Source: Intestinibaculum porci
GTDB taxonomy: Bacteria > Bacillota_I > Bacilli_A > Erysipelotrichales > Coprobacillaceae
Direction: 5' to 3'
NCBI RefSeq assembly: GCF_003925875.1
Contig: NZ_AP019309.1
Coordinates: 62,001-126,000 of the forward strand
DNA: 64,000 bases
A model generated the notes under the pieces. That model did not search any database. It was not told the DNA's origin and saw nothing but the letters and a program-made list of their open reading frames with translations. Below are positions 16,350 to 24,593 of the stretch, piece after piece; the first letter of the stretch is position 1, and every line of letters begins with the position of its first letter. The position numbers and the translations under genes were made by a program.

Positions 16350-18058
16350 TGGCACCCATTATTGAATTTAAAGATTTCTCATTTAAATATCGGGCCCAGA
16401 AAGATTATACGCTGCACGATATTAACTTAACCATTAACGAAGGTGAGAAGGTCCTCATTATCGGACCTTCCGGCTCCGGAAAATCGACTTTATCTCAGTG
16501 CCTTAATGGTCTGATTCCCCATTCTTATCCCGGGAAGATGAAAGGACATTTAACGGTGAACGGAAAGAATCCGAAAAAGGCAGGAATCTTTGGCATGTCC
16601 GAAACCGTCGGTACTGTCTTACAGGATACGGATGGACAGTTTATTGGCTTAACCGTTGCTGAAGATATTGCCTTTGCCTTAGAAAATGACTGCGTCAAGC
16701 AGGAGGAAATGAAAAAACGAGTGCATGACGTGGCGCATAGATTATCCATTGAAAAGCTTTTAGATCATCGTCCTAATGAACTTTCTGGCGGACAAAAACA
16801 AAGAGTCTCTTTAGCGGGCGTGATGGTTGATGATGTCGATATTTTATTATTCGATGAACCATTAGCGAACTTAGATCCGGCCACAGGAAAGAATACCATT
16901 GAACTGATTGATGAGATCCATAAACAAACCCATAAAACGATTATCATTATTGAACATCGTTTAGAAGATGTTCTTTATAAAGATGTAGATCGGATCATTA
17001 TGATCAATGATGGCCGGATCGTCGCGGATATGAGCAGTGATGCTTTATTAGCTTCTTCTTTATTAGAAGAAGCGGGGATTCGTGAACCGCTGTATTTAAC
17101 CGCCTGCAAATATGCTGGCGTGACGATTACCCAGGATATGCATCCATCCCATATTGAAAGTTTTGATGTGTCGCGCTGCAAAGAGGCATTACAGAAATGG
17201 TATGAAAAGACACCTGTAAAGGTGAAAGACAATAATAATCAAACGATTTTATCAGTAAAAGATGTCTCTTTCGCTTATGATGCACAAAATAAAGTTTTAG
17301 AGCATGTTAGTTTTGATATCAAAGAAGGAGAAATGGTCAGTATCGTCGGCCGTAATGGTGCCGGCAAATCAACGTTATCGAGTCTGATTTGCGGCTTTAT
17401 GCCTTTAACAGAAGGACAAATTCTTTTAGAGGGTCAGGATATCAGTCCTTTATCTATTCGTGAACGTGGCGAAAAGATTGGCTTTGTAATGCAGAATCCT
17501 AACCATATGATCTCAAAAAGCATGATCTTTGAAGAAGTCGCTTTAGGCTTAGAAGTACGTGGCGTACCTAAAGTGGAAATTGAAGAAAGAGTTAATGAAA
17601 CCCTCAGGATCTGTGGCCTTTATCCGTTTAGAAACTGGCCGATTTCAGCCTTAAGTTTTGGCCAGAAGAAACGTATGACCATCGCTTCGATCTTAGTCCT
17701 TAATCCGAAGATTCTGATTCTTGATGAACCAACAGCGGGACAGGATTTCAGACATTATACAGAGATTATGGAATTCTTGAAAATGTTAAATAGGGAACAT
17801 CATGTCACGATCATTATGATCACGCATGATATGCATCTGATGCTGGAGTATACCCATAGAGCCTTGGTTTTATCAGAAGGCCATTTACTAGCGGATGCTT
17901 CACCAGCTAAAGTGTTGACTGATAAGCAGTTAACACAGGCCGCTTATTTAAAGCGAACATCACTCTATGACTTATCGAAAAAATGTGATCTGAGTGATCC
18001 TTCTGCATTTGTGGAAAGATTCATTGCTTATGATGAGGAGGCGAGAAACCATGGCTAA
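16349..18058 (+). CDS. ECF transporter ATPase, fused EcfA1-EcfA2
   Basis: This 569-residue protein carries two full ABC ATPase domains. The first has GPSGSGKSTLSQCLNG, signature LSGGQKQR and Walker B ILLFDEPLANLD. The second has GRNGAGKSTLSSL, signature-like ALSFGQKKR and ILILDEPTAGQD. The second signature reads SFGQ rather than SGGQ, a mild deviation often seen in ECF ATPases. It powers uptake together with EcfT. It is the third gene of the operon, and its stop overlaps the start of ecfT. Confidence 0.92.
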   Translation: MAPIIEFKDFSFKYRAQKDYTLHDINLTINEGEKVLIIGPSGSGKSTLSQCLNGLIPHSYPGKMKGHLTVNGKNPKKAGIFGMSETVGTVLQDTDGQFIGLTVAEDIAFALENDCVKQEEMKKRVHDVAHRLSIEKLLDHRPNELSGGQKQRVSLAGVMVDDVDILLFDEPLANLDPATGKNTIELIDEIHKQTHKTIIIIEHRLEDVLYKDVDRIIMINDGRIVADMSSDALLASSLLEEAGIREPLYLTACKYAGVTITQDMHPSHIESFDVSRCKEALQKWYEKTPVKVKDNNNQTILSVKDVSFAYDAQNKVLEHVSFDIKEGEMVSIVGRNGAGKSTLSSLICGFMPLTEGQILLEGQDISPLSIRERGEKIGFVMQNPNHMISKSMIFEEVALGLEVRGVPKVEIEERVNETLRICGLYPFRNWPISALSFGQKKRMTIASILVLNPKILILDEPTAGQDFRHYTEIMEFLKMLNREHHVTIIMITHDMHLMLEYTHRALVLSEGHLLADASPAKVLTDKQLTQAAYLKRTSLYDLSKKCDLSDPSAFVERFIAYDEEARNHG

Positions 18059-18875
18059 AATCTTAAGTTATGAACATAAAGATACCTGGATTGATCGCTT
18101 AACTGGGGTGACGAAATTAGCATTCTTTCTGGTTTGGTCGATTATCTCAATGGTTACTTATGATACCCGCGTTTTAGCGGTTATGTTTGTCTTATCATTA
18201 GTGATCTTTAAAGTTTCGCAGATTCGTAAAGATCAGGTGATGTCAGTCTTTAAGTTTATTCTCTTCTTTTTGATTTTGAATGTTTTGTTTATTTATATCT
18301 TCTCTCCTGATCAAGGCTGTAAGATTTATCATTCAAGAACGGTTTTACTGCCTCTAGGCGGGCATTATGATCTGACTTATGAGCAGTTGTTTTATGAGCT
18401 CAATATCGTATTAAAATACTTCACGGTAGCTCCCGCGGTACTGATGTTTGTCTTAACCACGCATCCTAGTGAATTTGCGGCATCACTCAATCGCTTAAAA
18501 ATTGGCTATACCGTTGATTATGCTGTCGCTTTAGCTTTACGTTACATTCCAGATGTTCAGCGTGACTATACGACCATTAAACATGCTCAGGAAGCGAGGG
18601 GAATTGAGATGTCTTCAAAAGCATCTTTATTCAAACGAACAAAACGTATGGCGGCGATCATCTTCCCATTAATCTTTACGAGTATGGATCGCATTGATGT
18701 GGTTTCTACCGCGATGGAATTACGCGGCTTTGGAAAAAAGAAGAAACGCACCTGGTATTCAGCGCGTGCATTAACCCGTAATGACTATCTGGTCCTTATC
18801 TTTTTACTGCTTTTTACGATTGTCTCATTATTTATAACATTCCATAATGGCAGTCGTTTCTATAATCCATTCTAA
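18051..18875 (+). CDS. ECF transporter transmembrane component EcfT
   Basis: This 274-residue membrane protein has about five helices. The cytoplasmic coupling region contains the AQEARGIEM and STAMELRGFG segments, which are the two Ala-Arg-Gly-type motifs that contact the ATPases in EcfT. The start at 18051 follows GAGGAGGCGAG and overlaps the upstream stop; the longer frame from 17994 lies inside the ATPase gene and is not used. Having its own EcfT, this operon looks like a dedicated rather than shared ECF system. Confidence 0.9.
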   Translation: MAKILSYEHKDTWIDRLTGVTKLAFFLVWSIISMVTYDTRVLAVMFVLSLVIFKVSQIRKDQVMSVFKFILFFLILNVLFIYIFSPDQGCKIYHSRTVLLPLGGHYDLTYEQLFYELNIVLKYFTVAPAVLMFVLTTHPSEFAASLNRLKIGYTVDYAVALALRYIPDVQRDYTTIKHAQEARGIEMSSKASLFKRTKRMAAIIFPLIFTSMDRIDVVSTAMELRGFGKKKKRTWYSARALTRNDYLVLIFLLLFTIVSLFITFHNGSRFYNPF

Positions 18876-18900
18876 GGTACACTTATGTGTATCTTATTTT
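18876..18900 (+). terminator. Weak terminator after ecfT
   Basis: GGTACAC / GTGTATC stem with a TTAT loop and one G-T pair, then TTATTTTT. Confidence 0.5.
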
Positions 18901-18949
18901 TATTTATAATAAGATTATTTGCAGGTTTATGAAAATTGTATTATAAGCG

Positions 18950-18977
18950 TTTACATAATCATATTTTTGATTACAAT
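18950..18977 (+). promoter_or_regulatory. Fructokinase promoter
   Basis: TTTACA (18950-18955), 16 bp, TACAAT (18972-18977), with AGGAGG before the ATG. Confidence 0.6.
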
Positions 18978-19007
18978 AAAAGATGAAAAGAGGAGGATAG
19001 ATAGACT

Positions 19008-19883
19008 ATGAAATTAGGAGCCATTGAAGGCGGCGGGACAAAATTCGTCGTTGGTGTTGGTGATGAAAACGGTCAGGTATTAGATCGTGCATCATTTCCC
19101 ACAACCACACCAGAAGAAACGATGCAGAAATGTGTAGATTATTTTAAAGATAAGGACGTTGAAGCGATTGGCTTTGGCTGTTTTGGACCGATTGATCCTG
19201 ATCCTAAGAGTCCTACTTATGGGTATGTAACGACGACCCCTAAACCAGGATGGGGCCATTATAATGTAGTTGGAGATTTGAAAAGAGCTTTTCCAGATAC
19301 CCCAATTGGATTTGATACGGATGTCAATGGAGCCTGCTTAGGTGAAGTCTTCTTTGGCGCAGCCAAAGGCTTAGACAGTGCTGTTTATTTTACCATTGGG
19401 ACTGGAATCGGTGGCGGTGCTTACGTCGAAGGGCATCTGCTTCACGGTTTAGTGCATCCAGAAATGGGACATGTCAAATTAGTGGTGCGTGATGATGATC
19501 CTTATAAAGGCAAGTGTCCATATCATGGCACCTGTTTTGAAGGCTTATGCTCTGGTCCGGCTATTGAAGAAAGATGGGGGATTTCCGCTAAAGAATTAGC
19601 ACCAGATCATCCAGCCTGGGACTTAGAAGCCTGGTATATTGGACAGGCGATGGCCAACGTCGTTTTAACTCTCTCTCCTAAAAAAATTATCTTAGGCGGC
19701 GGGGTTATGCATCAGAGTCATTTATTCCCACGGATTCTGAAGTATATGCGTGAAGATTTAAATGGTTATATCCAGAATGATGCCGTCTTACATGATGATC
19801 ACTACATTGTTTGGCCAAAACTTGGTGATAATGCTGGCTTATGCGGCTCACTGGCATTAGCTGTTGATGCACTTAAGAAATAA
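19008..19883 (+). CDS. ROK-family fructokinase
   Basis: This 291-residue sugar kinase phosphorylates fructose with ATP. The N-terminal phosphate loop is AIEGGGTKFVVG. FDTDVNGACLGE supplies the catalytic aspartate, and TIGTGIGGGAYV is the ROK signature. The zinc-binding segment HPEMGH ... CPYHGTCFEGLCSG follows. These match the bacterial fructokinase subgroup. The gene is intact and has its own promoter and terminator. Its 3' half plus downstream DNA is repeated after an IS element (22070-22679). The RpiR-type regulator beyond the IS may control it. Confidence 0.92.
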   Translation: MKLGAIEGGGTKFVVGVGDENGQVLDRASFPTTTPEETMQKCVDYFKDKDVEAIGFGCFGPIDPDPKSPTYGYVTTTPKPGWGHYNVVGDLKRAFPDTPIGFDTDVNGACLGEVFFGAAKGLDSAVYFTIGTGIGGGAYVEGHLLHGLVHPEMGHVKLVVRDDDPYKGKCPYHGTCFEGLCSGPAIEERWGISAKELAPDHPAWDLEAWYIGQAMANVVLTLSPKKIILGGGVMHQSHLFPRILKYMREDLNGYIQNDAVLHDDHYIVWPKLGDNAGLCGSLALAVDALKK

Positions 19884-20040
19884 GCAGGGCGACCTGCTTT
19901 TTCATGTTGTTAGAAAAAAAGAATGGTTTGGTACAATAGATAAGAATCATGCAAAATAACCTGCCATACAGGTGTTGAATATGAGAAAATGTTACGAAAA
20001 GATGTTACGGTGTTCCATTTTTATAGAAAATATGTATAAT
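19431..20040 (+). repeat. Direct repeat, copy 1 (fructokinase 3' half and downstream region)
   Basis: This 610-bp segment recurs at 22070-22679 with a constant offset of 2639 bp. The five differences I found all lie in the first 140 bp and are all synonymous. The remaining 470 bp appear identical, including the terminator and a promoter. Confidence 0.92.
19882..19902 (+). terminator. Fructokinase terminator (repeated at 22521-22541)
   Basis: AAGCAGG / CCTGCTT stem, GCGA loop, T run. The second copy follows the truncated gene. Confidence 0.75.
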
Positions 20041-22069
20041 CTCATATTTTACAGCTGATAAGCTAATAAAGGCAAAATACATTGAATACATCAATATATT
20101 TTGCCTTTTCTTTATTCAAATCAGTTTCGTACTTTTTTTAGAATTTACTACCCTTTGAAATTTTTTTAAATATTTTTGAGTAATTATTTTTCGTGAGGGC
20201 TGAAATCCAAAAACTTCAGCTAGGTCATCCACGATTTCTGTCCTTTTAAAGGATGGAATATAGTTTGTTCCATTTATATAGGTTAGGTTAAGATCGCGAA
20301 GTGTATCAAATAATTCTGCACACGTATATTTTTCATTCATATACTTTTTTTCAAGCAAACGATAAACCAGCAGGGCAATGAAGCATATTAACAGGTGACC
20401 GTTGATTGAATGTTCTTTTGATACATACATAGGTCTTGTTTTTAGTTCGCTTTTCATTATTTCAAAGTTTTCTTCAATCTCCCAGCGCTGTTTGTTTGCG
20501 CTAATAATTAATGAGAGATCACTGTCTTCAAGATCGGTAGTTACAGCATAAAAGCCATCGTATTTTTCTTCTTCTGCAATTTTATTTTCGTCAATTGTAT
20601 AAATTGCATCACTAGCTACTTCACCGTTCTTCGTGAAAGATGTTTTAGAAATATAATAGCGTGGGTCGCGTTGGTTGGTTTTTGTAAGTTTTCCTGGGTT
20701 ATCAAGAAGCTTTCTCGCTCTTTCTAGTTTCTTATCTCTGATATGTTTTTGGTAATTGGCAAATTTTCTTGAATAAGTAACTATATAGTTTTCTTCAAGA
20801 GTGTATTTACCGCCTGATGATTCGGATTTTTTGGTTCTTTTTTCCCATTTGTTTTTGAAGAAAACAAGATCTTTTATCTTCTTCTTTACGCCTTCAATTT
20901 CTATAGTTTCTCTATCAGCCAGATCATTAAGATTAAAAGTTCCAGGATATCCCTCAAGCTTCCATCCTTCTGGTGATATTGCCCATTCCTTCATTACTTT
21001 TGACATTTTCTTGATTGGCTGGGTGACAATATAGGCACCATTTTTCTTCATGTCATTATATACCTTATTTTCCCAGCCGTTGAGTCCGGCATCAGCACAG
21101 ACAACAAACTTTGAAACTGCAAAGTCTCTTTCAACTATAGCCTCTAACTCTCTCATGGATTTTTGCTCATTCATATTGCCCTGGAAGACATAATCAGCTA
21201 AAGGGAGAGCATCTGCATCCATAAATAGACCATACTGCACAATAGGATTTGGTCTGTTTTCCTTGCTTTTTCCGTATTTTCTGTAGTCATCCTCTTCTTC
21301 AATCTCAAAATAGAAATTTGTGCAGTCATAGTAGAGAACCGCTGTGTTCTTTTTGAAAAGCTGTGAGCTGTTTTTATAAAGCATTTTTTCAATGAAATAC
21401 CTTTGCTCAGAAAGAACTTTGAGGGAACGGTAAACATCTGCCAGCTCATAATCGGACAAGTCGAGAAATTTATTAGTTGATTTGTACGTAGACAGCTTTG
21501 ATGAAGGATAAATAACCCTAGCGGATACAAGATCGTTAATAATGCTCGCTAAATTGTATTGAAAATTGTACTGGTCTGATATCTCCTTGCAGATATCCTT
21601 AATGCCCAATGAGCATAATATGTTTCTTATGTACATGTATCCGATGTTAAAGAGATTTTCCTTGTCCTTTTCTATTAAATCAGCCTGACTGAGGATTAGT
21701 TTGACGTCTGCCTTGTCCTCACTGTCTTTTTGTCTTAGTCCATCAACATAGAGCTGAAGCTGCCTCATTACTTCATCCCGGGAATCGGTATGATACTTTT
21801 CCATAAGAGTCCTGATATTGCCCAGCTTTTCAGCTACGAAGGTAGATTTCTTTTTAGTGTTAGGATCATAGAAGTCATCGATAACATAGAATGATTCAGA
21901 ATTTTTAGATTTGGTTGATTTTAAACGTTTAGCCATATGTAACCCCTCCCAAACCATTATAACATACATTATGGAACATTACGAGATTAAAAATGGAAAA
22001 AGTTGACAAAAAAACGCTTTTTTAAAGCGTATAATTTAAAATATGAGGTTGTCCAACTGTAAAATACCC
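20041..22069 (-). mobile_element. IS1634-like insertion sequence between the two direct repeats
   Basis: This 2029-bp element fills exactly the space between the two copies of the 610-bp repeat. Its ends share TATTTTACAG and then C/T-TG as short terminal inverted repeats (20045-20057 and the reverse complement near 22054-22066). One transposase gene is carried on the reverse strand. No target duplication is seen, as expected if the flanks came from a crossover between two IS copies. The left junction lies directly after a TATAAT box. Confidence 0.85.
20116..21936 (-). CDS. IS1634-family transposase
   Basis: This 606-residue DDE transposase of the IS4 superfamily, IS1634 type, has an N-terminal region of helices and a catalytic core with YYDCTNFYFE (first Asp), VVCADAGLNGWEN (second Asp) and RWEIEENFEIMKSEL (Glu in the YREK-like helix). 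The frame is intact and the start at 21936 follows GGGAGGGG, so the element could be active. Base composition is AT-rich, like the host. It points away from the RpiR gene. Confidence 0.9.
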   Translation of the reverse strand: MAKRLKSTKSKNSESFYVIDDFYDPNTKKKSTFVAEKLGNIRTLMEKYHTDSRDEVMRQLQLYVDGLRQKDSEDKADVKLILSQADLIEKDKENLFNIGYMYIRNILCSLGIKDICKEISDQYNFQYNLASIINDLVSARVIYPSSKLSTYKSTNKFLDLSDYELADVYRSLKVLSEQRYFIEKMLYKNSSQLFKKNTAVLYYDCTNFYFEIEEEDDYRKYGKSKENRPNPIVQYGLFMDADALPLADYVFQGNMNEQKSMRELEAIVERDFAVSKFVVCADAGLNGWENKVYNDMKKNGAYIVTQPIKKMSKVMKEWAISPEGWKLEGYPGTFNLNDLADRETIEIEGVKKKIKDLVFFKNKWEKRTKKSESSGGKYTLEENYIVTYSRKFANYQKHIRDKKLERARKLLDNPGKLTKTNQRDPRYYISKTSFTKNGEVASDAIYTIDENKIAEEEKYDGFYAVTTDLEDSDLSLIISANKQRWEIEENFEIMKSELKTRPMYVSKEHSINGHLLICFIALLVYRLLEKKYMNEKYTCAELFDTLRDLNLTYINGTNYIPSFKRTEIVDDLAEVFGFQPSRKIITQKYLKKFQRVVNSKKSTKLI

Positions 22070-22522
22070 GGGCACCTGCTTCACGGTTTAGTGCATCCGG
22101 AAATGGGACATGTCAAATTAGTGGTGCGTGATGATGATCCTTATAAAGGAAAATGTCCATATCATGGCACCTGTTTTGAAGGCTTATGCTCTGGTCCTGC
22201 TATTGAAGAAAGATGGGGGATTTCCGCTAAAGAATTAGCACCAGATCATCCAGCCTGGGACTTAGAAGCCTGGTATATTGGACAGGCGATGGCCAACGTC
22301 GTTTTAACTCTCTCTCCTAAAAAAATTATCTTAGGCGGCGGGGTTATGCATCAGAGTCATTTATTCCCACGGATTCTGAAGTATATGCGTGAAGATTTAA
22401 ATGGTTATATCCAGAATGATGCCGTCTTACATGATGATCACTACATTGTTTGGCCAAAACTTGGTGATAATGCTGGCTTATGCGGCTCACTGGCATTAGC
22501 TGTTGATGCACTTAAGAAATAA
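22070..22522 (+). pseudogene. Truncated second copy of fructokinase (C-terminal half)
   Basis: It begins in the middle of the gene at HLLHGLVHPEMGH and runs to the normal stop. An open frame enters from the IS end at ATG 22043, but no ribosome site is present. The ATP loop and catalytic aspartate are missing, so no kinase activity is possible. Nucleotide identity to copy 1 is near total. Confidence 0.9.
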
Positions 22523-22651
22523 GCAGGGCGACCTGCTTTTTCATGTTGTTAGAAAAAAAGAATGGTTTGGTACAATAGATAAGAATCATGCAAAATAACC
22601 TGCCATACAGGTGTTGAATATGAGAAAATGTTACGAAAAGATGTTACGGTG

Positions 22652-22679
22652 TTCCATTTTTATAGAAAATATGTATAAT
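22652..22679 (+). promoter_or_regulatory. Promoter of the RpiR regulator gene, restored by the duplication
   Basis: TTCCAT (22652-22657), 16 bp, TATAAT (22674-22679). In repeat copy 1 the same promoter is separated from its gene by the IS. Copy 2 keeps it attached. Confidence 0.5.
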
Positions 22680-22776
22680 GGACTTTGTAAGAACAAATAA
22701 CTTCTCTTTTCTTATTTTCGACGTTCTTATATGAGGCAGGTGTGGGACCTGTCTTTTTTGTTTTGAGGAGAAGATC

Positions 22777-23628
22777 ATGAATATACTTTTAAAGATCAAA
22801 AATATAAATACATTCTCACGCAGTGAGCAGCTATTAGCTTCTTATATTTTAAAGCATGCAGAAGAAGTGCTATCACTAAGTACAAGAGATTTAGCAGAAC
22901 GCTGTTTTGTGTCCATTGCGACGATTTATCGTTTCCTAGAGAAGCTAGAAATAAAAGGCTACAGTGAGTTTAAAGCGGCTTTATCGGTTGCTTTAGTTAC
23001 TCAAAAAGAAGAGGAAGAGTTTAACTTTAATTTTCCTATTCAGGCCAAAGAAACACCTTTTAAAGTAGTTCAAACGATGAAAGAAGATTATCTGCAGACC
23101 ATTAATACCACAATTGATATGCTCGATTTAGAAACTTTACGACAAGCAGTTGGGGCAATGCGTCAAGCCGAGATTATTGATATCTATGCCACTGCTGGGA
23201 ATTATTATATGGCTCAGAATTTTAAGCTGCAGATGTTAGAAATAGGGGTCAATGTCAATGTTCCAAACCTGGTGTATGAAAAAGGTTTACAGGCTTCCAT
23301 GAGTGATGAAACCCATTTTGCGATTGTCATCACTTATGAAGGACGCGGTGCTAATATTAAAGAAATATTAGGTATTTTACGAGCCCGTCATACCAAGATC
23401 TTACTGATCAGTTCACCAAGGTTAAAGGAAGAAGCGGATTATCATTTGTATATGTTACCGGAAGAACATTATTATCGTAAGCTCTCTGCTTTCTCTAGCC
23501 GTTTAACGACTTTGTATCTGTTAGATACCATCTATCTGACTTACTTTAGCAGTGATTATGATAATCATCTTAAAAAGAAGGAAGAATACTATCATCATCT
23601 GCATCAGTATTTTAAAAGCGAACACTAG
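22777..23628 (+). CDS. RpiR/MurR-family transcriptional regulator
   Basis: This 283-residue sugar-phosphate-responsive regulator has an N-terminal RpiR helix-turn-helix (LAERCFVSIATIYRFLEKLEIKGYSEFK). A C-terminal SIS domain (IIDIYATAGNYYMAQNFKLQ ... FAIVITYEGRGANI ... KILLISS) would bind a sugar phosphate. The position downstream of fructokinase suggests it senses fructose-6-phosphate or a related compound. The start follows GAGGAGAAG. Confidence 0.87.
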   Translation: MNILLKIKNINTFSRSEQLLASYILKHAEEVLSLSTRDLAERCFVSIATIYRFLEKLEIKGYSEFKAALSVALVTQKEEEEFNFNFPIQAKETPFKVVQTMKEDYLQTINTTIDMLDLETLRQAVGAMRQAEIIDIYATAGNYYMAQNFKLQMLEIGVNVNVPNLVYEKGLQASMSDETHFAIVITYEGRGANIKEILGILRARHTKILLISSPRLKEEADYHLYMLPEEHYYRKLSAFSSRLTTLYLLDTIYLTYFSSDYDNHLKKKEEYYHHLHQYFKSEH

Positions 23629-23636
23629 GTTCGCTT
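23616..23636. terminator. Terminator shared by convergent RpiR and dlt-like genes
   Basis: AAGCGAAC / GTTCGCTT stem with an ACTAG loop that contains both stop codons. The T-rich flank favours termination of the reverse-strand operon. Confidence 0.7.
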
Positions 23637-24584
23637 GATGTGATTAGGGACCTGAGCACGGGTCTCTTTTACTTTTCGTTTGTATAAGAGTAAGGAAAGT
23701 TCATAACTGTCATAAAGCGGATCAGCCGCATGGGATTTCAGGTCTGTATGCTTATGCAGATACTGACCGAAATAATCGGTGACTTTCATGGCACCATGAT
23801 AGTTGAGATGATCACCGCCGTCACGACTGTCTTCATCCCAGTTGATATTGAGGGTGGGGATCATATTAAAATCAATGAACGGATAGTGTTTCTTAAAGAG
23901 TTTTGTTAGCTTGTTATGACGTTTGATACTCCATGTTTTTAAACATGGCAGATAGATCATAATGAGCTTCGTATGATGAGCCTTTGTTAAGGTCATAATT
24001 TTTTTCAGGTAATTCAGATTCGTCGTGGTGATCTGATCAGACGGTTTCTTAAACTTCTTAGCAGGTGTGACTTGGGGATAGTAACGGAAGCCTTTCATAT
24101 AATCGGTATGGGTATATTTCATTGTTTTCTGCAGATCTTTTAGTTTTAAGTGTTTCCAGCGATTATGATAACGTAATAAGGGAACCTGATATTCTACGCG
24201 GGAAGATAAATCTTTTGACCAGCTGAGATCCTTGAATAACTCTTCGGTTTCTAAAAAGACATAACGGGGGGATTGGGTCTCATAGATACGGGATAAGAAT
24301 TCATAGGATTCATTGAGTTTCTGAGCAGGGGTTGAGGCATCATAAAGGGTATAGCCATAGTCTTCATAAATCTTCATGGGGGAAATAGAAGAGTAGACCA
24401 GGCTATCTCCTAAAGCGATGGCATCAATGGTGTTCTTGGGCTCAGAATAAATGGCGGAGCTGGTAATATAATCCACACCATAGGCTTTTTTGTTATTACG
24501 AGGCATGAAAATCACGGAGCTGATGACAACCATGATCACCAGCAGGGTGATGAAAAGACTGCTTTTACCAATATTCTTCTTCAT
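23625..24584 (-). CDS. DltD-like protein (SGNH-fold, membrane-anchored)
   Basis: This 319-residue protein has one N-terminal membrane helix (SLFITLLVIMVVISSVIF) and an extracytoplasmic SGNH-like domain. The nucleophile motif is ALGDSLVYSS (Ser61) and the Asp/His pair is GGDHLNYHG near residue 260. DltD acts on the outer face to move the activated amino acid onto teichoic acid. It is shorter than classical DltD (about 390 residues), so it may be a divergent member. It is the last gene of the operon, 9 bp after dltB, with AGGAGG at its start. Confidence 0.82.
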   Translation of the reverse strand: MKKNIGKSSLFITLLVIMVVISSVIFMPRNNKKAYGVDYITSSAIYSEPKNTIDAIALGDSLVYSSISPMKIYEDYGYTLYDASTPAQKLNESYEFLSRIYETQSPRYVFLETEELFKDLSWSKDLSSRVEYQVPLLRYHNRWKHLKLKDLQKTMKYTHTDYMKGFRYYPQVTPAKKFKKPSDQITTTNLNYLKKIMTLTKAHHTKLIMIYLPCLKTWSIKRHNKLTKLFKKHYPFIDFNMIPTLNINWDEDSRDGGDHLNYHGAMKVTDYFGQYLHKHTDLKSHAADPLYDSYELSLLLYKRKVKETRAQVPNHIKRT

Positions 24585-24593
24585 AAAAACCTC

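Larger units (their letters stand above)
22070..22679 (+). repeat. Direct repeat, copy 2
   Basis: Matches 19431-20040. It starts directly at the IS right end and ends with TATAAT, after which the original downstream sequence (GGACTTTG) continues. Confidence 0.92.

Noticed and set aside
20801-21034. Forward frame inside the IS1634-like transposase
   Set aside because: Shadow of the reverse-strand transposase gene.
22043-22069. Possible new start (ATG 22043) that would express the fructokinase fragment
   Set aside because: No ribosome site, and the product lacks the ATP-binding half.
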